Source: Pseudomonadota bacterium
GTDB lineage: Bacteria > Pseudomonadota > Gammaproteobacteria > Burkholderiales > Ferrovaceae
Assembly (NCBI GenBank): GCA_021804345.1
Contig: JAJZHV010000069.1
Location: 1-6,378 of the forward strand
Reading direction: 5' to 3'
DNA: 6,378 nucleotides
The position numbers and the translations under genes are program-made. How positions within the stretch are numbered: the stretch's first letter is position 1; each line of letters opens with the position of its first letter. Of the stretch, positions 1-6,378 are shown one piece after another. Below the pieces are notes generated by a model. That model ran no database searches, was not told where the DNA came from, and was given only the letters and a program-made list of their open reading frames with translations.

Positions 1-738
1 AATGCGCACGGCCGAGTCGGTCTTGTTGATGTGTTGTCCTCCAGCCCCACTGGCGCGAAACGTATCGATGCGCAGTTCGGCGGGATTGAGGGTGACCTCG
101 TTGACCTCGTCGGCCTCTGGCATGACGGCCACGGTGCAGGCGGAGGTGTGGATTCGTCCCTGGGTTTCGGTTTCGGGTACGCGCTGCACCCGATGCCCTC
201 CTGATTCAAATTTTAGCCGCGAATAGGCCCCTTGGCCTTCGATGCGGAAGATGATTTCCTTGAACCCGCCCATTTCACCAGAGCTATGGGAAATAATCTC
301 GGTCTGCCAGCGATTGCGCTCGGCAAAACGGGCGTACATTCTAAACAGGCTACCGGCAAACAGGGCCGATTCATCACCGCCGGTGCCTGCCCGGATTTCC
401 ATGAAGATATTGCGCTCATCGTTCGGGTCGCGGGGCAGTAACGCCTGTTGCAAGGCGCTTTCCAGTTGCTCCTGGCGCGCCCGGGCGGCAAGGATTTCTT
501 CTTCGGCAAAACTTCTGTAGGCCGGGTCGTTGCCCATATCTGAAGCGGCTGCCTGATCGGCCACGGCCTGCTGGTATTGCTTGAAGAGGATCACCACAGG
601 GGTGATGTCGGCATGTTCGCGCGTAAGCTTGCGGTATTGGTCCAGGTCCTGGGTGACCGAGGGACTGGACAGCAGTTCATCCAGCTCGGTCTGACGCAAG
701 ACGAGCGTGCTCAGACGATTCAGAAGCGAAGCTTTCAT
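1..738 (-). CDS. prfA: Peptide chain release factor 1 (RF1), 3' end cut off by the window
   Basis: RF1 recognises UAA and UAG stop codons in the ribosomal A site and triggers hydrolysis of the peptidyl-tRNA ester. The first 246 codons are visible, starting at an ATG (738-736) and running in frame off the left edge, so the last roughly 110 residues of a normal ~360-residue RF1 are missing. The stop-codon recognition tripeptide of the PxT type (PET) is at residues 188-190, inside the conserved run that continues [13 protein letters not shown]. The catalytic GGQ is at residues 233-235, followed by [11 protein letters not shown]. Both positions coincide with E. coli RF1 as I remember it. A PxT rather than SPF motif separates it from RF2. 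It begins 13 bases after the hemA stop, with a weak GGA six bases before the ATG, so it is probably co-transcribed with hemA. The RF methyltransferase gene prmC often follows prfA but would lie outside the window. Confidence 0.97.
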   Translation of the reverse strand, partial: MKASLLNRLSTLVLRQTELDELLSSPSVTQDLDQYRKLTREHADITPVVILFKQYQQAVADQAAASDMGNDPAYRSFAEEEILAARARQEQLESALQQALLPRDPNDERNIFMEIRAGTGGDESALFAGSLFRMYARFAERNRWQTEIISHSSGEMGGFKEIIFRIEGQGAYSRLKFESGGHRVQRVPETETQGRIHTSACTVAVMPEADEVNEVTLNPAELRIDTFRASGAGGQHINKTDSAVRI

Positions 739-751
739 GGGTGGTCCGGGT

Positions 752-2029
752 TCAATCTGTGGGTTGATCGCTGCGCAAAAACAGACGATGGAGGGCTTCT
801 ACCAGTTGCTGTTGGGCAGGACCACGGGTTTGGTTCAGACATTGCACCGGATGGTGTAGCAACTTGTTCATCAGCCCGTTGGACAGCAGTTCCAGCACTT
901 GCTGGGGATCGTCCCCACGGGCCAGCGCCTTGCGCGCTCGTTCCAGTTCCAGTTGGCGGTACTGCTCGGCATGAGCGCGCAGCATGCGGATGGTGGGCAC
1001 CACGTCACGGGTATGAATCCAGTCCACAAAATCCCGTACGCGCGCGGTAATGATGGCCTCGGCCTCTTCCACGGCAGATTGGCGCAACCCCTGATTTTCC
1101 TGAATGATATGTCCCAGGTCATCTACCGTGTACAGGAACACGTCATCCAGCACGCTGACTTCGGGTTCGATGTCCCGGGGCACCGCCAGATCGATCATCA
1201 CCATGGGGCGATGCTTGCGCAGTTTTAGGGCGCGTTCCACCATGCCCTTGCCAATCAGGGGTAACTGGCTGGCCGTGGAGGAGACGACGACATCAAAGTG
1301 CGCCAGATGCGCAGGGAGTTCGGACAGGGCGATGCTTTTTCCACCCAGTTGACGCGCCAGCAGTTCGCCACGTTCCGGGGTGCGATTGGCGACCGTGACC
1401 GAGCGCGGATGGCGCGCCAGAAAATGGGTGGCTACCAATTCCACCATTTCGCCGGCGCCAATGAATAGCACATGCTGCTCCTCCATGGCGCCTAGCACGC
1501 TGGCCGTGAGTTTGAGGGCTGCGGCCGCCAGCGATACCGAATGCTCGCCAATGGCGGTTTGCGAGCGCACGGCTTTAGCCACCGAAAAGGTTTGCTGAAA
1601 CATTTTATGCAGCAGTGGCCCCAGAGTGCCAGCTTCTTCGGCGCTGCGCACAGCCTGTTTGACTTGTCCCAGAATCTGGGGCTCTCCCAGCACCATGGAA
1701 TCCAGCCCAGAGGCCACCCGAAAGGCGTGATGGGCGGCAGCGCTGCCATCGAGGCGATACAGATACTGCTCCATGGCAAAACCCGACAGGCCGTGATGCT
1801 CGGTCAGCCAGTGGGCAATGGTGTCTGGGTGCGGGGTTTTGCAGTAAATTTCGGTGCGGTTGCAGGTGGACAAGATGACCGCCTCTTCGGCGGGCGTGAG
1901 CCGGGTTAGATCGGCAAGCGCCGGAAGCAGCCGTTCCTGGGGGAAGGCCACCCGCTCGCGCACATCCACGGGAGCCGTCTCATGATTCAGACCAAAGGCG
2001 TGCAATTGCAGTGTGGGGGAGTCAGCCAA
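752..2029 (-). CDS. hemA: Glutamyl-tRNA reductase
   Basis: This cytosolic enzyme reduces the glutamate of Glu-tRNA(Glu) to glutamate-1-semialdehyde with NADPH, the first step of the C5 route to 5-aminolevulinate, haem and other tetrapyrroles. With the proposed start the protein has 425 residues, close to the usual ~420. The N-terminal family signature [16 protein letters not shown] is followed by STCNRTEIY with the thioester-forming Cys56. His101, in [19 protein letters not shown], matches the conserved catalytic-domain histidine. The NADPH-binding IGAGEM loop is at about 190-195, and a helical C-terminal dimerisation region follows. No ATG lies near the homologous N-terminus. I chose TTG at 2029 because a GGA lies 7 bases upstream and the -10 box at 2063-2068 would leave a leader of roughly 25-30 bases. 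TTG at 2005 or a CTG at 2011 are alternatives, the latter matching the usual MQL-like N-terminus but lacking an evident ribosome binding site. The family and stop codon (754-752) are secure; the exact start is not. Confidence 0.95.
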   Translation of the reverse strand: MADSPTLQLHAFGLNHETAPVDVRERVAFPQERLLPALADLTRLTPAEEAVILSTCNRTEIYCKTPHPDTIAHWLTEHHGLSGFAMEQYLYRLDGSAAAHHAFRVASGLDSMVLGEPQILGQVKQAVRSAEEAGTLGPLLHKMFQQTFSVAKAVRSQTAIGEHSVSLAAAALKLTASVLGAMEEQHVLFIGAGEMVELVATHFLARHPRSVTVANRTPERGELLARQLGGKSIALSELPAHLAHFDVVVSSTASQLPLIGKGMVERALKLRKHRPMVMIDLAVPRDIEPEVSVLDDVFLYTVDDLGHIIQENQGLRQSAVEEAEAIITARVRDFVDWIHTRDVVPTIRMLRAHAEQYRQLELERARKALARGDDPQQVLELLSNGLMNKLLHHPVQCLNQTRGPAQQQLVEALHRLFLRSDQPTD

Positions 2030-2065
2030 CGCGTTATCCGGAAGTTGAGGGCGCAACGTGCAATT
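1999..2065. repeat. Pair of near-identical 13-base motifs flanking the hemA start
   Basis: On the plus strand CGTGCAATTGCAG (1999-2011) and CGTGCAATTATAG (2057-2069) agree at 11 of 13 positions, and the first nine bases are identical. The two copies are 58 bases apart in direct orientation. The upstream copy overlaps the -10 box; the downstream copy lies at the very 5' end of hemA and contains the perfect palindrome TGCAATTGCA (2001-2010). The arrangement could be a pair of protein-binding sites or chance. No known operator is recognised. Confidence 0.3.
2037..2039 (-). promoter_or_regulatory. Weak ribosome binding site (GGA) supporting the TTG start of hemA
   Basis: On the minus strand GGA (2039-2037) is followed by seven bases and then TTG at 2029. 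It is the only purine-rich Shine-Dalgarno-like element in the short leader, and it favours 2029 over the downstream TTG (2005) and CTG (2011), neither of which has such an element at a suitable distance. A three-base match is weak evidence. Confidence 0.4.
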
Positions 2066-2068
2066 ATA
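2063..2068 (-). promoter_or_regulatory. Candidate -10 box (TATAAT) of a hemA-prfA promoter
   Basis: The minus strand reads GGCTATAATTGCACG, giving a perfect sigma-70 consensus hexamer in the 61-base gap between mltA and hemA. A transcription start about seven bases downstream (near 2056) would give a leader of roughly 25-30 bases to the TTG at 2029. The upstream side is less convincing: at a 17-base spacing the -35 hexamer would be ACCCCT, which does not resemble TTGACA, and there is no extended -10 TGn. If it is a promoter it may need an activator, or the -10 element may carry most of the activity. Confidence 0.55.
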
Positions 2069-2090
2069 GCCTGAAGCGAAGTGGCAGGGG

Positions 2091-3467
2091 TTAAGAGGCG
2101 CCGGGCGGGGTAAACCCCGTGGGATAGAGAATCCAGAGCCGACCCGATTGCCGCATAGTTCCAGCCTTTTGTTCGGCTTGTGGGCCGTAGCCCCAAAAAA
2201 AATCGGCACGCACGGCGCCAAAAATAGCGCCGCCCGTATCTTGCGCCATCATCAACCGGCGCAGGGGGATGTGAGTGGCGGGCTGTGTGGTGTCCAGGAA
2301 CACCGGAACTCCCAGGGGAATGACCCTGGGGTCTACCGCCAGGCTGGCCCCACCAGTGACTGGAACGCCCATGGCCCCTAGGGGCCCGGGCAGATCTGAG
2401 GGCAGAACCCGAAAAAAGACATAGCTGGGATTATGGTTGAGCACAGATTGTACTTGCTGGGGATGGCTTCGGGCCCAAGCCTTGATGCCTGGCAAAGTGG
2501 TTTGTGCCAGGGTCAGGGCGCCACGTTGCACCAGCAAGCGGCCGATGCCATGAAACGGCTGGCCATTCTGGTCGGCATAGCCCACTCGCATTTGCCCACC
2601 CTGGGCCAGGTCGATACGTCCCGAGCCCTGGATGTGCAGAAAAAACAAATCTACCGGATCGTCTACCCACACCAGTTCATCCCCCGTGAGGGGGGCTTCA
2701 ACGCTGTCGATATCAGCCCGGCGCAGATACGGTACCACCCGGTTGCCCTGCAGTTGTCCGCGTAGGCGTCGTCCCTTGAGCTCCGGTACCAGATCCCCCA
2801 GGTCGATGGTGAGCAGATTGGTTGGTGGCCGGTAGAGCGGATAACGGTAGCGCTCGGTTTGGGTCAAACTGCCGTGCAGCAGGGGTTCGTAATAGCCTGT
2901 GATCAGACCGGTGTTGGACCCATCCGGGTTGAGCACCTGCCAGGGGGAGAAATGCGTTTCAAAAAAAGTGCGCATCTGCGCGCTGTCAGGGGTTCCAGGC
3001 CAGGCCAAGGCGGCCTCGCAGACCCCTTGAAAAGCGCTTTGAGTCGTGAGCACGGTGCAACTGTGTAAAAATGCCTGCCAGGTTTCAGGGGTCAGGGCGT
3101 AGTGCCAGCGCGGCAGCGTATCGAAGGAAACCGCCTTGAGTTGTCCGCGCGGGGGTGGCACAGTGGCTGGCGAGTCCGTGCCGGCCCCGGCCTGGGCGGA
3201 AGTGGCCGGGTGACAGCTGTGGTCCGCGGCAGCTTCTGCCGCAGGACAAATCACGGGGGGGATGCGTTCGGGATGTGGGTCCACCCATTCCTCGGGTGCA
3301 GCACAGGCTGGGGTGGCGGCGTGCGGGGTTTCGGGCAAGGTGGTGGAGCAAGCGCCCAGCCACAGGGGTAGTGCAAACCCGGCCAGAACCCGACCCAACG
3401 AAACGCACCAGAACAGGGAAGGGTGCACGGCGCCGCGCACGCAGTAGCGCAGGAGGCCGGGATTCAT
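2091..3467 (-). CDS. mltA: Membrane-bound lytic murein transglycosylase A, lipoprotein
   Basis: MltA cleaves the MurNAc-GlcNAc bond of peptidoglycan with formation of a 1,6-anhydroMurNAc end, and acts from the inner face of the outer membrane in wall turnover. The protein has 458 residues. A basic N-terminus and hydrophobic stretch end in the lipobox LGAC with Cys40 as the probable lipidation site. An Ala/Pro-rich linker to about residue 110 contains Cys55, Cys74 and Cys85. The MltA domain follows, with GLITGYYEP (GYYEP 191-195), IQGSGRI (279-285) and [16 protein letters not shown] (from 297). The C-terminal 3D domain has [12 protein letters not shown] (375-386), AQDTGGAI with Asp410 and VRADFFWG with Asp422. 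Asp422 corresponds to the aspartate generally regarded as catalytic. The ATG at 3467 overlaps the stop of the LOG gene as ATGA, so translation is probably coupled; no good Shine-Dalgarno is visible. A GTG at 3524 would add 19 residues inside the LOG gene and is less likely. Length is at the long end for the family because of the linker. Confidence 0.95.
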   Translation of the reverse strand: MNPGLLRYCVRGAVHPSLFWCVSLGRVLAGFALPLWLGACSTTLPETPHAATPACAAPEEWVDPHPERIPPVICPAAEAAADHSCHPATSAQAGAGTDSPATVPPPRGQLKAVSFDTLPRWHYALTPETWQAFLHSCTVLTTQSAFQGVCEAALAWPGTPDSAQMRTFFETHFSPWQVLNPDGSNTGLITGYYEPLLHGSLTQTERYRYPLYRPPTNLLTIDLGDLVPELKGRRLRGQLQGNRVVPYLRRADIDSVEAPLTGDELVWVDDPVDLFFLHIQGSGRIDLAQGGQMRVGYADQNGQPFHGIGRLLVQRGALTLAQTTLPGIKAWARSHPQQVQSVLNHNPSYVFFRVLPSDLPGPLGAMGVPVTGGASLAVDPRVIPLGVPVFLDTTQPATHIPLRRLMMAQDTGGAIFGAVRADFFWGYGPQAEQKAGTMRQSGRLWILYPTGFTPPGAS

Positions 3468-4435
3468 GCGACGGAGGGTGTGGGTTCGGGGGGAAACAGG
3501 TCGGTGCCGTTTTTGTGATGCCACTGCAGGATGCCTTCCCAGACCTCCTGGGCGCTTTCCGCATACCAGAACAGATCCAGGTCTTCCTGGTCGATATGTC
3601 CGGATTCCAGCAAGAATTCCACGTCGAACACGCTACGCCAGAAGGCTTCTCCCACCAGCACGATGGGCATCGGAGGGACCTTGCGTGTCTGGATCAGGGT
3701 AAGGGTGCCAAACAGTTCGTCCAGGGTACCAAAGCCACCGGGTAAAGCCACTACAGCCGCAGCCCGTTTCATGAAGTGTAGCTTGCGCAGGGCAAAATAG
3801 TGAAACTGAAAACATAAGCCCGGCGTGATGTAGGGATTGGGATATTGCTCGTGGGGCAGGGTGATATTAAGCCCCACATTGCGCGCTCCCACGTCATGGG
3901 CGCCACGGTTGGCCGCTTCCATGGCTCCGGGGCCACCTCCGGTCATGACCACCACCCGGGAATCCTGAGGGCCCAGACCGGCCTGTGCCACTAATTGCCC
4001 CAAACGGCGCCCCACTTCGTAATAGCGTGACAACTCCAGACGTCGTTCCGCCAGCTTAAGTTGCTGCTGGTAGGGAAGGTGATGGGGTTGATGGGCCATT
4101 GCCTGGCGCGCGGTGCCCAGTTCGCGTTGGGCTACGCCAGGTTCGCGCAGGCGGGTGCTGCCAAACACCACAATCGCACGCTCGATACCCGCCAGGGACA
4201 AGCCCTGCTCCGCCTTGCAGTAATCCAGTTGCAGTCGAACGCCCCGGGCCACATCGCTATGCAGGAAGGATGTATCCAGATCGGCTTCCAGGTAAGAGGG
4301 ATGCGCGATGATGGCGCGTTGGAGTGAGGCCAGCGTGTCATCCTCTGCGCTTGGGCGCAATTGCGCGCCAGGCAGGGGTTCGTGCCGTTCTACCGGATCA
4401 GGGGGTTTGGGAATATGGGGCGGGCGTCGACGCAT
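3464..4435 (-). CDS. LOG-family (TIGR00730-type) Rossmann-fold nucleotide-processing protein
   Basis: LOG-family proteins bind nucleoside monophosphates, and characterised members hydrolyse the N-glycosidic bond of cytokinin riboside 5'-monophosphates or of ordinary nucleotides, releasing a base and ribose 5-phosphate. The 323-residue protein carries both hallmark motifs: GGGPGAMEAANRGA (166-179) and PGGFGTLDE (232-240), with the RK..FMKR basic segment (217-224) between them. FGSTR (91-95) marks the first strand of the fold. It is longer than minimal ~180-200-residue LOG enzymes. The extra length is a polar N-terminus of about 80 residues starting with an Arg/Pro-rich stretch, plus an insert at about 96-135 rich in Gln, Arg and His. 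The cytoplasm is the expected location, since no signal peptide is seen. The gene starts 6 bases after trpE and overlaps mltA by 4 bases, so it is almost certainly co-expressed with both. Its substrate cannot be told from sequence; a cytokinin-producing role is not implied, and general nucleotide salvage is equally plausible. Confidence 0.9.
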   Translation of the reverse strand: MRRRPPHIPKPPDPVERHEPLPGAQLRPSAEDDTLASLQRAIIAHPSYLEADLDTSFLHSDVARGVRLQLDYCKAEQGLSLAGIERAIVVFGSTRLREPGVAQRELGTARQAMAHQPHHLPYQQQLKLAERRLELSRYYEVGRRLGQLVAQAGLGPQDSRVVVMTGGGPGAMEAANRGAHDVGARNVGLNITLPHEQYPNPYITPGLCFQFHYFALRKLHFMKRAAAVVALPGGFGTLDELFGTLTLIQTRKVPPMPIVLVGEAFWRSVFDVEFLLESGHIDQEDLDLFWYAESAQEVWEGILQWHHKNGTDLFPPEPTPSVA

Positions 4436-4441
4436 GCGGGG

Positions 4442-5905
4442 TTACTCCAGTCCGTGCAGGGCCAGTTCGGCCGCGCGCAGAACGGCACGCGATTTATTGA
4501 CGGTTTCCTGCCATTCATTGGCGGGAACGGAATCGGCCACGATGCCACCGCCGGTTTGGACGTACAGGGTGCCCTGGCGCACAACGGCCGTGCGAATGGC
4601 AATGGCCATGTCCATGTTGCCATCAAACCCCAGATAACCCACGGCGCCGCCATACACGCCACGGCGTGTGGGTTCTAGTTCGTCAATGATTTCCATGGCG
4701 CGCACCTTGGGTGCTCCGCTGAGGGTCCCTGCCGGGAAAGTGGCACGCAACACATCCATGGCATCCATCCCGGGTTTAAGGCGTCCCTCCACGTTGGATA
4801 CGATATGCATGACATGGGAGTAGCGCTCGATGATCATGCGTTCGGTGACCGTCACGGAACCGGTTTGTGCAATGCGCCCCACATCGTTGCGTCCCAGATC
4901 GATGAGCATGACATGCTCGGCAATTTCCTTAGGGTCGCAGAGCAGTTCTTGCGCCAGGGCCTGGTCCTGTTCCGGGCTGTTGCCCCGTGGTCGGGTGCCG
5001 GCGATGGGTCGAACCGTGACGCGGTCTTCCTCTAGGCGTACCAAAATTTCGGGGGATGCTCCCACCACCTGGAAATCGTCGAAATCATAAAAGAACATGT
5101 AGGGCGAGGGGTTGAGCCGGCGCAAGGCCCGGTACAAGGTGAGCGGTGGGGCCGCAAAGGGCTGGCGAATGCGCCGGCTCAGAACCACCTGCATGATGTC
5201 TCCGCGCTCGATATAGGTTTTTGCACGCGCCACGCTGGTTTGGTGCTCCTGCGGCGACTGATCGGACTGGGCGGGGGTGAGGGGATGCATGGCTAGCGGG
5301 GGTAACTGGGCGGGTTGGCGCAACTGCTGATGCAACTGCTCAAGACGGGCCCGGGCCCGGGTAAAAGCTTCAGGCGCTTGGGCCTCGGCGTAGACGATCA
5401 GGTGCAGTTGCCCGGAAAGATTGTCGATGACCACCAGTTCGGTGGTCAGTAGTAACAAAATGTCGGGAATGCCGGTGTCGTTGGGCTTCCAGCCCGCAGC
5501 CAGCCTAGGTTCGATGTAGCGCACGATGTCATACCCAAAGTAGCCAGCCAGGCCGCCGCAAAAGCGGGGCAGGCCCTGTATCGGGGCAACCCGGAAGCGC
5601 TTGCGATAGGCGGCCACAAAGGCCAGTGGGTCGTCCACCTGCAGGCATTCGGGGTCTTGTCCGGTCTGTTCGATGCGCACCGAGTGGCCGGTGATCCGCA
5701 GTCGGGTGCTGGCCGGCAAACCCACGAAGGAATAGCGGCCAAAGCGTTCTCCACCCTGCACTGATTCTAGCAGGAAGGTATACGGTCCTTGGGCCAGCTT
5801 GGCGTAGACTGCCAAGGGGGTGTCCAGATCAGCCAGCAGCGTCTGAACCAGGGGAATCCGGTTATATCCGGCCTGGGCCAGCGCTGCAAATTCCGCTTCG
5901 GTCAT
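4442..5905 (-). CDS. trpE: Anthranilate synthase component I
   Basis: TrpE converts chorismate to anthranilate using ammonia supplied by the glutamine amidotransferase TrpG, the first committed step of tryptophan synthesis in the cytosol. The 487-residue length is normal. The N-terminal PYTFLLES (41-48) holds the serine associated with tryptophan feedback inhibition, and NPSPYM (265-270) belongs to the same allosteric site, so the enzyme is predicted to be feedback-sensitive. The chorismate-binding domain shows GASPE (282-286), PIAGTRPRG (300-308), [15 protein letters not shown] (327-341), [10 protein letters not shown] (391-400) and YGGAVGY (418-424). Ala302 in PIAGT, rather than the lysine of the aminodeoxychorismate synthase family (PIKGT), argues against PabB. 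The ATG overlaps the rpe stop as ATGA, and the stop is 6 bases before the next gene. No trpG follows, and there is no amidotransferase domain fused to this protein, so its partner must be encoded elsewhere. Confidence 0.97.
   Translation of the reverse strand: MTEAEFAALAQAGYNRIPLVQTLLADLDTPLAVYAKLAQGPYTFLLESVQGGERFGRYSFVGLPASTRLRITGHSVRIEQTGQDPECLQVDDPLAFVAAYRKRFRVAPIQGLPRFCGGLAGYFGYDIVRYIEPRLAAGWKPNDTGIPDILLLLTTELVVIDNLSGQLHLIVYAEAQAPEAFTRARARLEQLHQQLRQPAQLPPLAMHPLTPAQSDQSPQEHQTSVARAKTYIERGDIMQVVLSRRIRQPFAAPPLTLYRALRRLNPSPYMFFYDFDDFQVVGASPEILVRLEEDRVTVRPIAGTRPRGNSPEQDQALAQELLCDPKEIAEHVMLIDLGRNDVGRIAQTGSVTVTERMIIERYSHVMHIVSNVEGRLKPGMDAMDVLRATFPAGTLSGAPKVRAMEIIDELEPTRRGVYGGAVGYLGFDGNMDMAIAIRTAVVRQGTLYVQTGGGIVADSVPANEWQETVNKSRAVLRAAELALHGLE
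4445..4448 (-). promoter_or_regulatory. Ribosome binding site GGAG of the LOG-family gene, inside the end of trpE
   Basis: The minus strand reads CTGGAGTAACCCCGC immediately before the ATG at 4435. GGAG (4448-4445) is built from the last codons of trpE and touches its TAA stop, leaving nine bases to the ATG. It supports the start choice, and ribosomes finishing trpE would sit over this site, so translation of the two genes is probably coupled. Confidence 0.65.
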
Positions 5906-6378
5906 CGGGCCAGCTCGGCGCGCATGGCCGCAATGGTGGCGGCATAATCCTGGGTGCTGAAGATAGCAGAGCCGGCCACGAAGGTATCGGCCCCGGCGTC
6001 GGCGATCGCCCGGATGTTGTCCACTTTCACACCGCCATCCACTTCCAGCCAGATGTCACGGCCGCTGGCCCTGATGCGTTGCCGCGCGGCGCGCAGTTTG
6101 TCCAGGGCCGAGGGAATGAAGGACTGGCCACCAAAACCCGGATTAACCGACATGATCAGAATCATGTCCAGTTTATCCATGACATGATCCAGATAAGACA
6201 GGGGGGTGGCCGGGTTGAACACCAGGCCAGCCTTGCATCCCTGGTCCCGGATCAACTGCAGGGAACGGTCCACATGCTCGGAGGCCTCTGGATGAAAGGT
6301 GATGAGGTTGGCCCCGGCCTTGGCAAAGTCAGGGATGAGACGATCCACGGGTTTGACCATCAAGTGCACGTCGATGAG
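5902..6378 (-). CDS. rpe: Ribulose-phosphate 3-epimerase, 5' end cut off by the window
   Basis: Rpe interconverts D-ribulose 5-phosphate and D-xylulose 5-phosphate in the pentose phosphate pathway, and in the Calvin cycle where one is present. The last 158 codons are visible. The frame is open to the right edge, so the first ~65 residues of a normal ~225-residue protein, including the N-terminal catalytic aspartate, are missing. The visible part opens with LIDVHLMV, whose His and Met are the metal-site and active-site motif. It continues with [34 protein letters not shown] and LEVDGGVK, whose Asp is the second catalytic acid, and ends with the phosphate-binding VAGSAIF. These follow E. coli Rpe almost word for word as remembered. 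An apparent internal start (GTG at 6369) lies inside the conserved HLMV region and is not the true one. The TGA stop overlaps the trpE ATG by 4 bases, implying co-transcription. Confidence 0.96.
   Translation of the reverse strand, partial: LIDVHLMVKPVDRLIPDFAKAGANLITFHPEASEHVDRSLQLIRDQGCKAGLVFNPATPLSYLDHVMDKLDMILIMSVNPGFGGQSFIPSALDKLRAARQRIRASGRDIWLEVDGGVKVDNIRAIADAGADTFVAGSAIFSTQDYAATIAAMRAELAR

Noticed and set aside
577..1050. Plus-strand open frame of 157 codons across the hemA/prfA junction
   Set aside because: It lies antisense to two strongly recognised genes, its translation resembles no family I know, and long antisense frames are expected in GC-rich coding DNA.
2103..2120. GGGGTAAACCCC inverted repeat near the end of mltA, considered as a terminator
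   Set aside because: The stem is only four base pairs, lies within the coding sequence and has no following T-run on the minus strand, so it does not qualify as an intrinsic terminator.
2030..2221. Upstream ATG extension of hemA to 489 residues
   Set aside because: It would overlap mltA by about 130 bases, add 64 residues with no counterpart in the family, and place the -10 candidate inside the coding region.
3468..3524. Alternative GTG start of mltA at 3524
   Set aside because: It lengthens the signal peptide n-region by 19 polar, basic residues and increases overlap with the LOG gene, whereas the ATG at 3467 gives the common 4-base ATGA coupling.
3155..3745. Plus-strand open frame of 196 codons opposite mltA and the LOG gene
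   Set aside because: It is a shadow of two well-supported minus-strand genes, composed mostly of Arg, Gly and Pro with no recognisable motif or ribosome binding site.
5347..5361. GGGCCCGGGCCCGGG repeat in trpE
   Set aside because: It encodes alternating Arg and Ala in a helical linker of TrpE and is explained by GC-rich codon choice.
1..6378. Search for a novel system, mobile element, CRISPR array, tRNA or prophage remnant
   Set aside because: The window is filled end to end by six recognisable housekeeping or envelope genes with only one gap longer than 15 bases; no repeats, integrase-like genes or structured RNA were seen.

Overview
The window is a compact, gene-dense stretch of bacterial chromosome, GC-rich by eye, in which every credible gene lies on the minus strand. 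Read in the direction of transcription (high to low coordinates) the order is rpe (5' end cut by the window) - trpE - LOG-family Rossmann protein - mltA - hemA - prfA (3' end cut by the window). The protein sequences look proteobacterial. The MltA lipoprotein indicates a Gram-negative outer membrane. The style of the TrpE, HemA and MltA proteins, together with the rpe/trpE and hemA/prfA neighbourhoods, fits a betaproteobacterium best. That placement is my inference from remembered family sequences, not a search result.

The first block, rpe-trpE-LOG-mltA (about 6378 down to 2091), is very tightly packed. rpe and trpE overlap by 4 bases (ATGA), trpE and the LOG gene are separated by 6 bases with the ribosome binding site inside the end of trpE, and the LOG gene and mltA again overlap by 4 bases (ATGA). 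This reads as one translationally coupled transcript. Its products are functionally mixed: a pentose-phosphate epimerase, the first enzyme of tryptophan synthesis, a nucleotide-processing protein and an outer-membrane murein transglycosylase. No trpG, trpD or trpC follows trpE, and no phosphoglycolate phosphatase gene lies between rpe and trpE.

The second block, hemA-prfA (about 2029 down to 1), starts after a 61-base gap, the only real intergenic space in the window. The gap carries a perfect TATAAT -10 candidate on the minus strand and leads to a probable TTG start for hemA. hemA (glutamyl-tRNA reductase, first committed step of tetrapyrrole synthesis) and prfA (peptide chain release factor 1) are 13 bases apart, a common bacterial pairing.

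No RNA genes, mobile elements, CRISPR arrays or convincing terminators were found. I see ordinary housekeeping and cell-envelope genes and no evidence for a new multi-gene system. The points worth checking are the separation of trpE from its partner genes, the coupled LOG-family gene, the non-ATG hemA start with a repeated motif around its promoter, and two features of mltA (a T8 tract at a conserved Asp motif and a Cys-containing linker).
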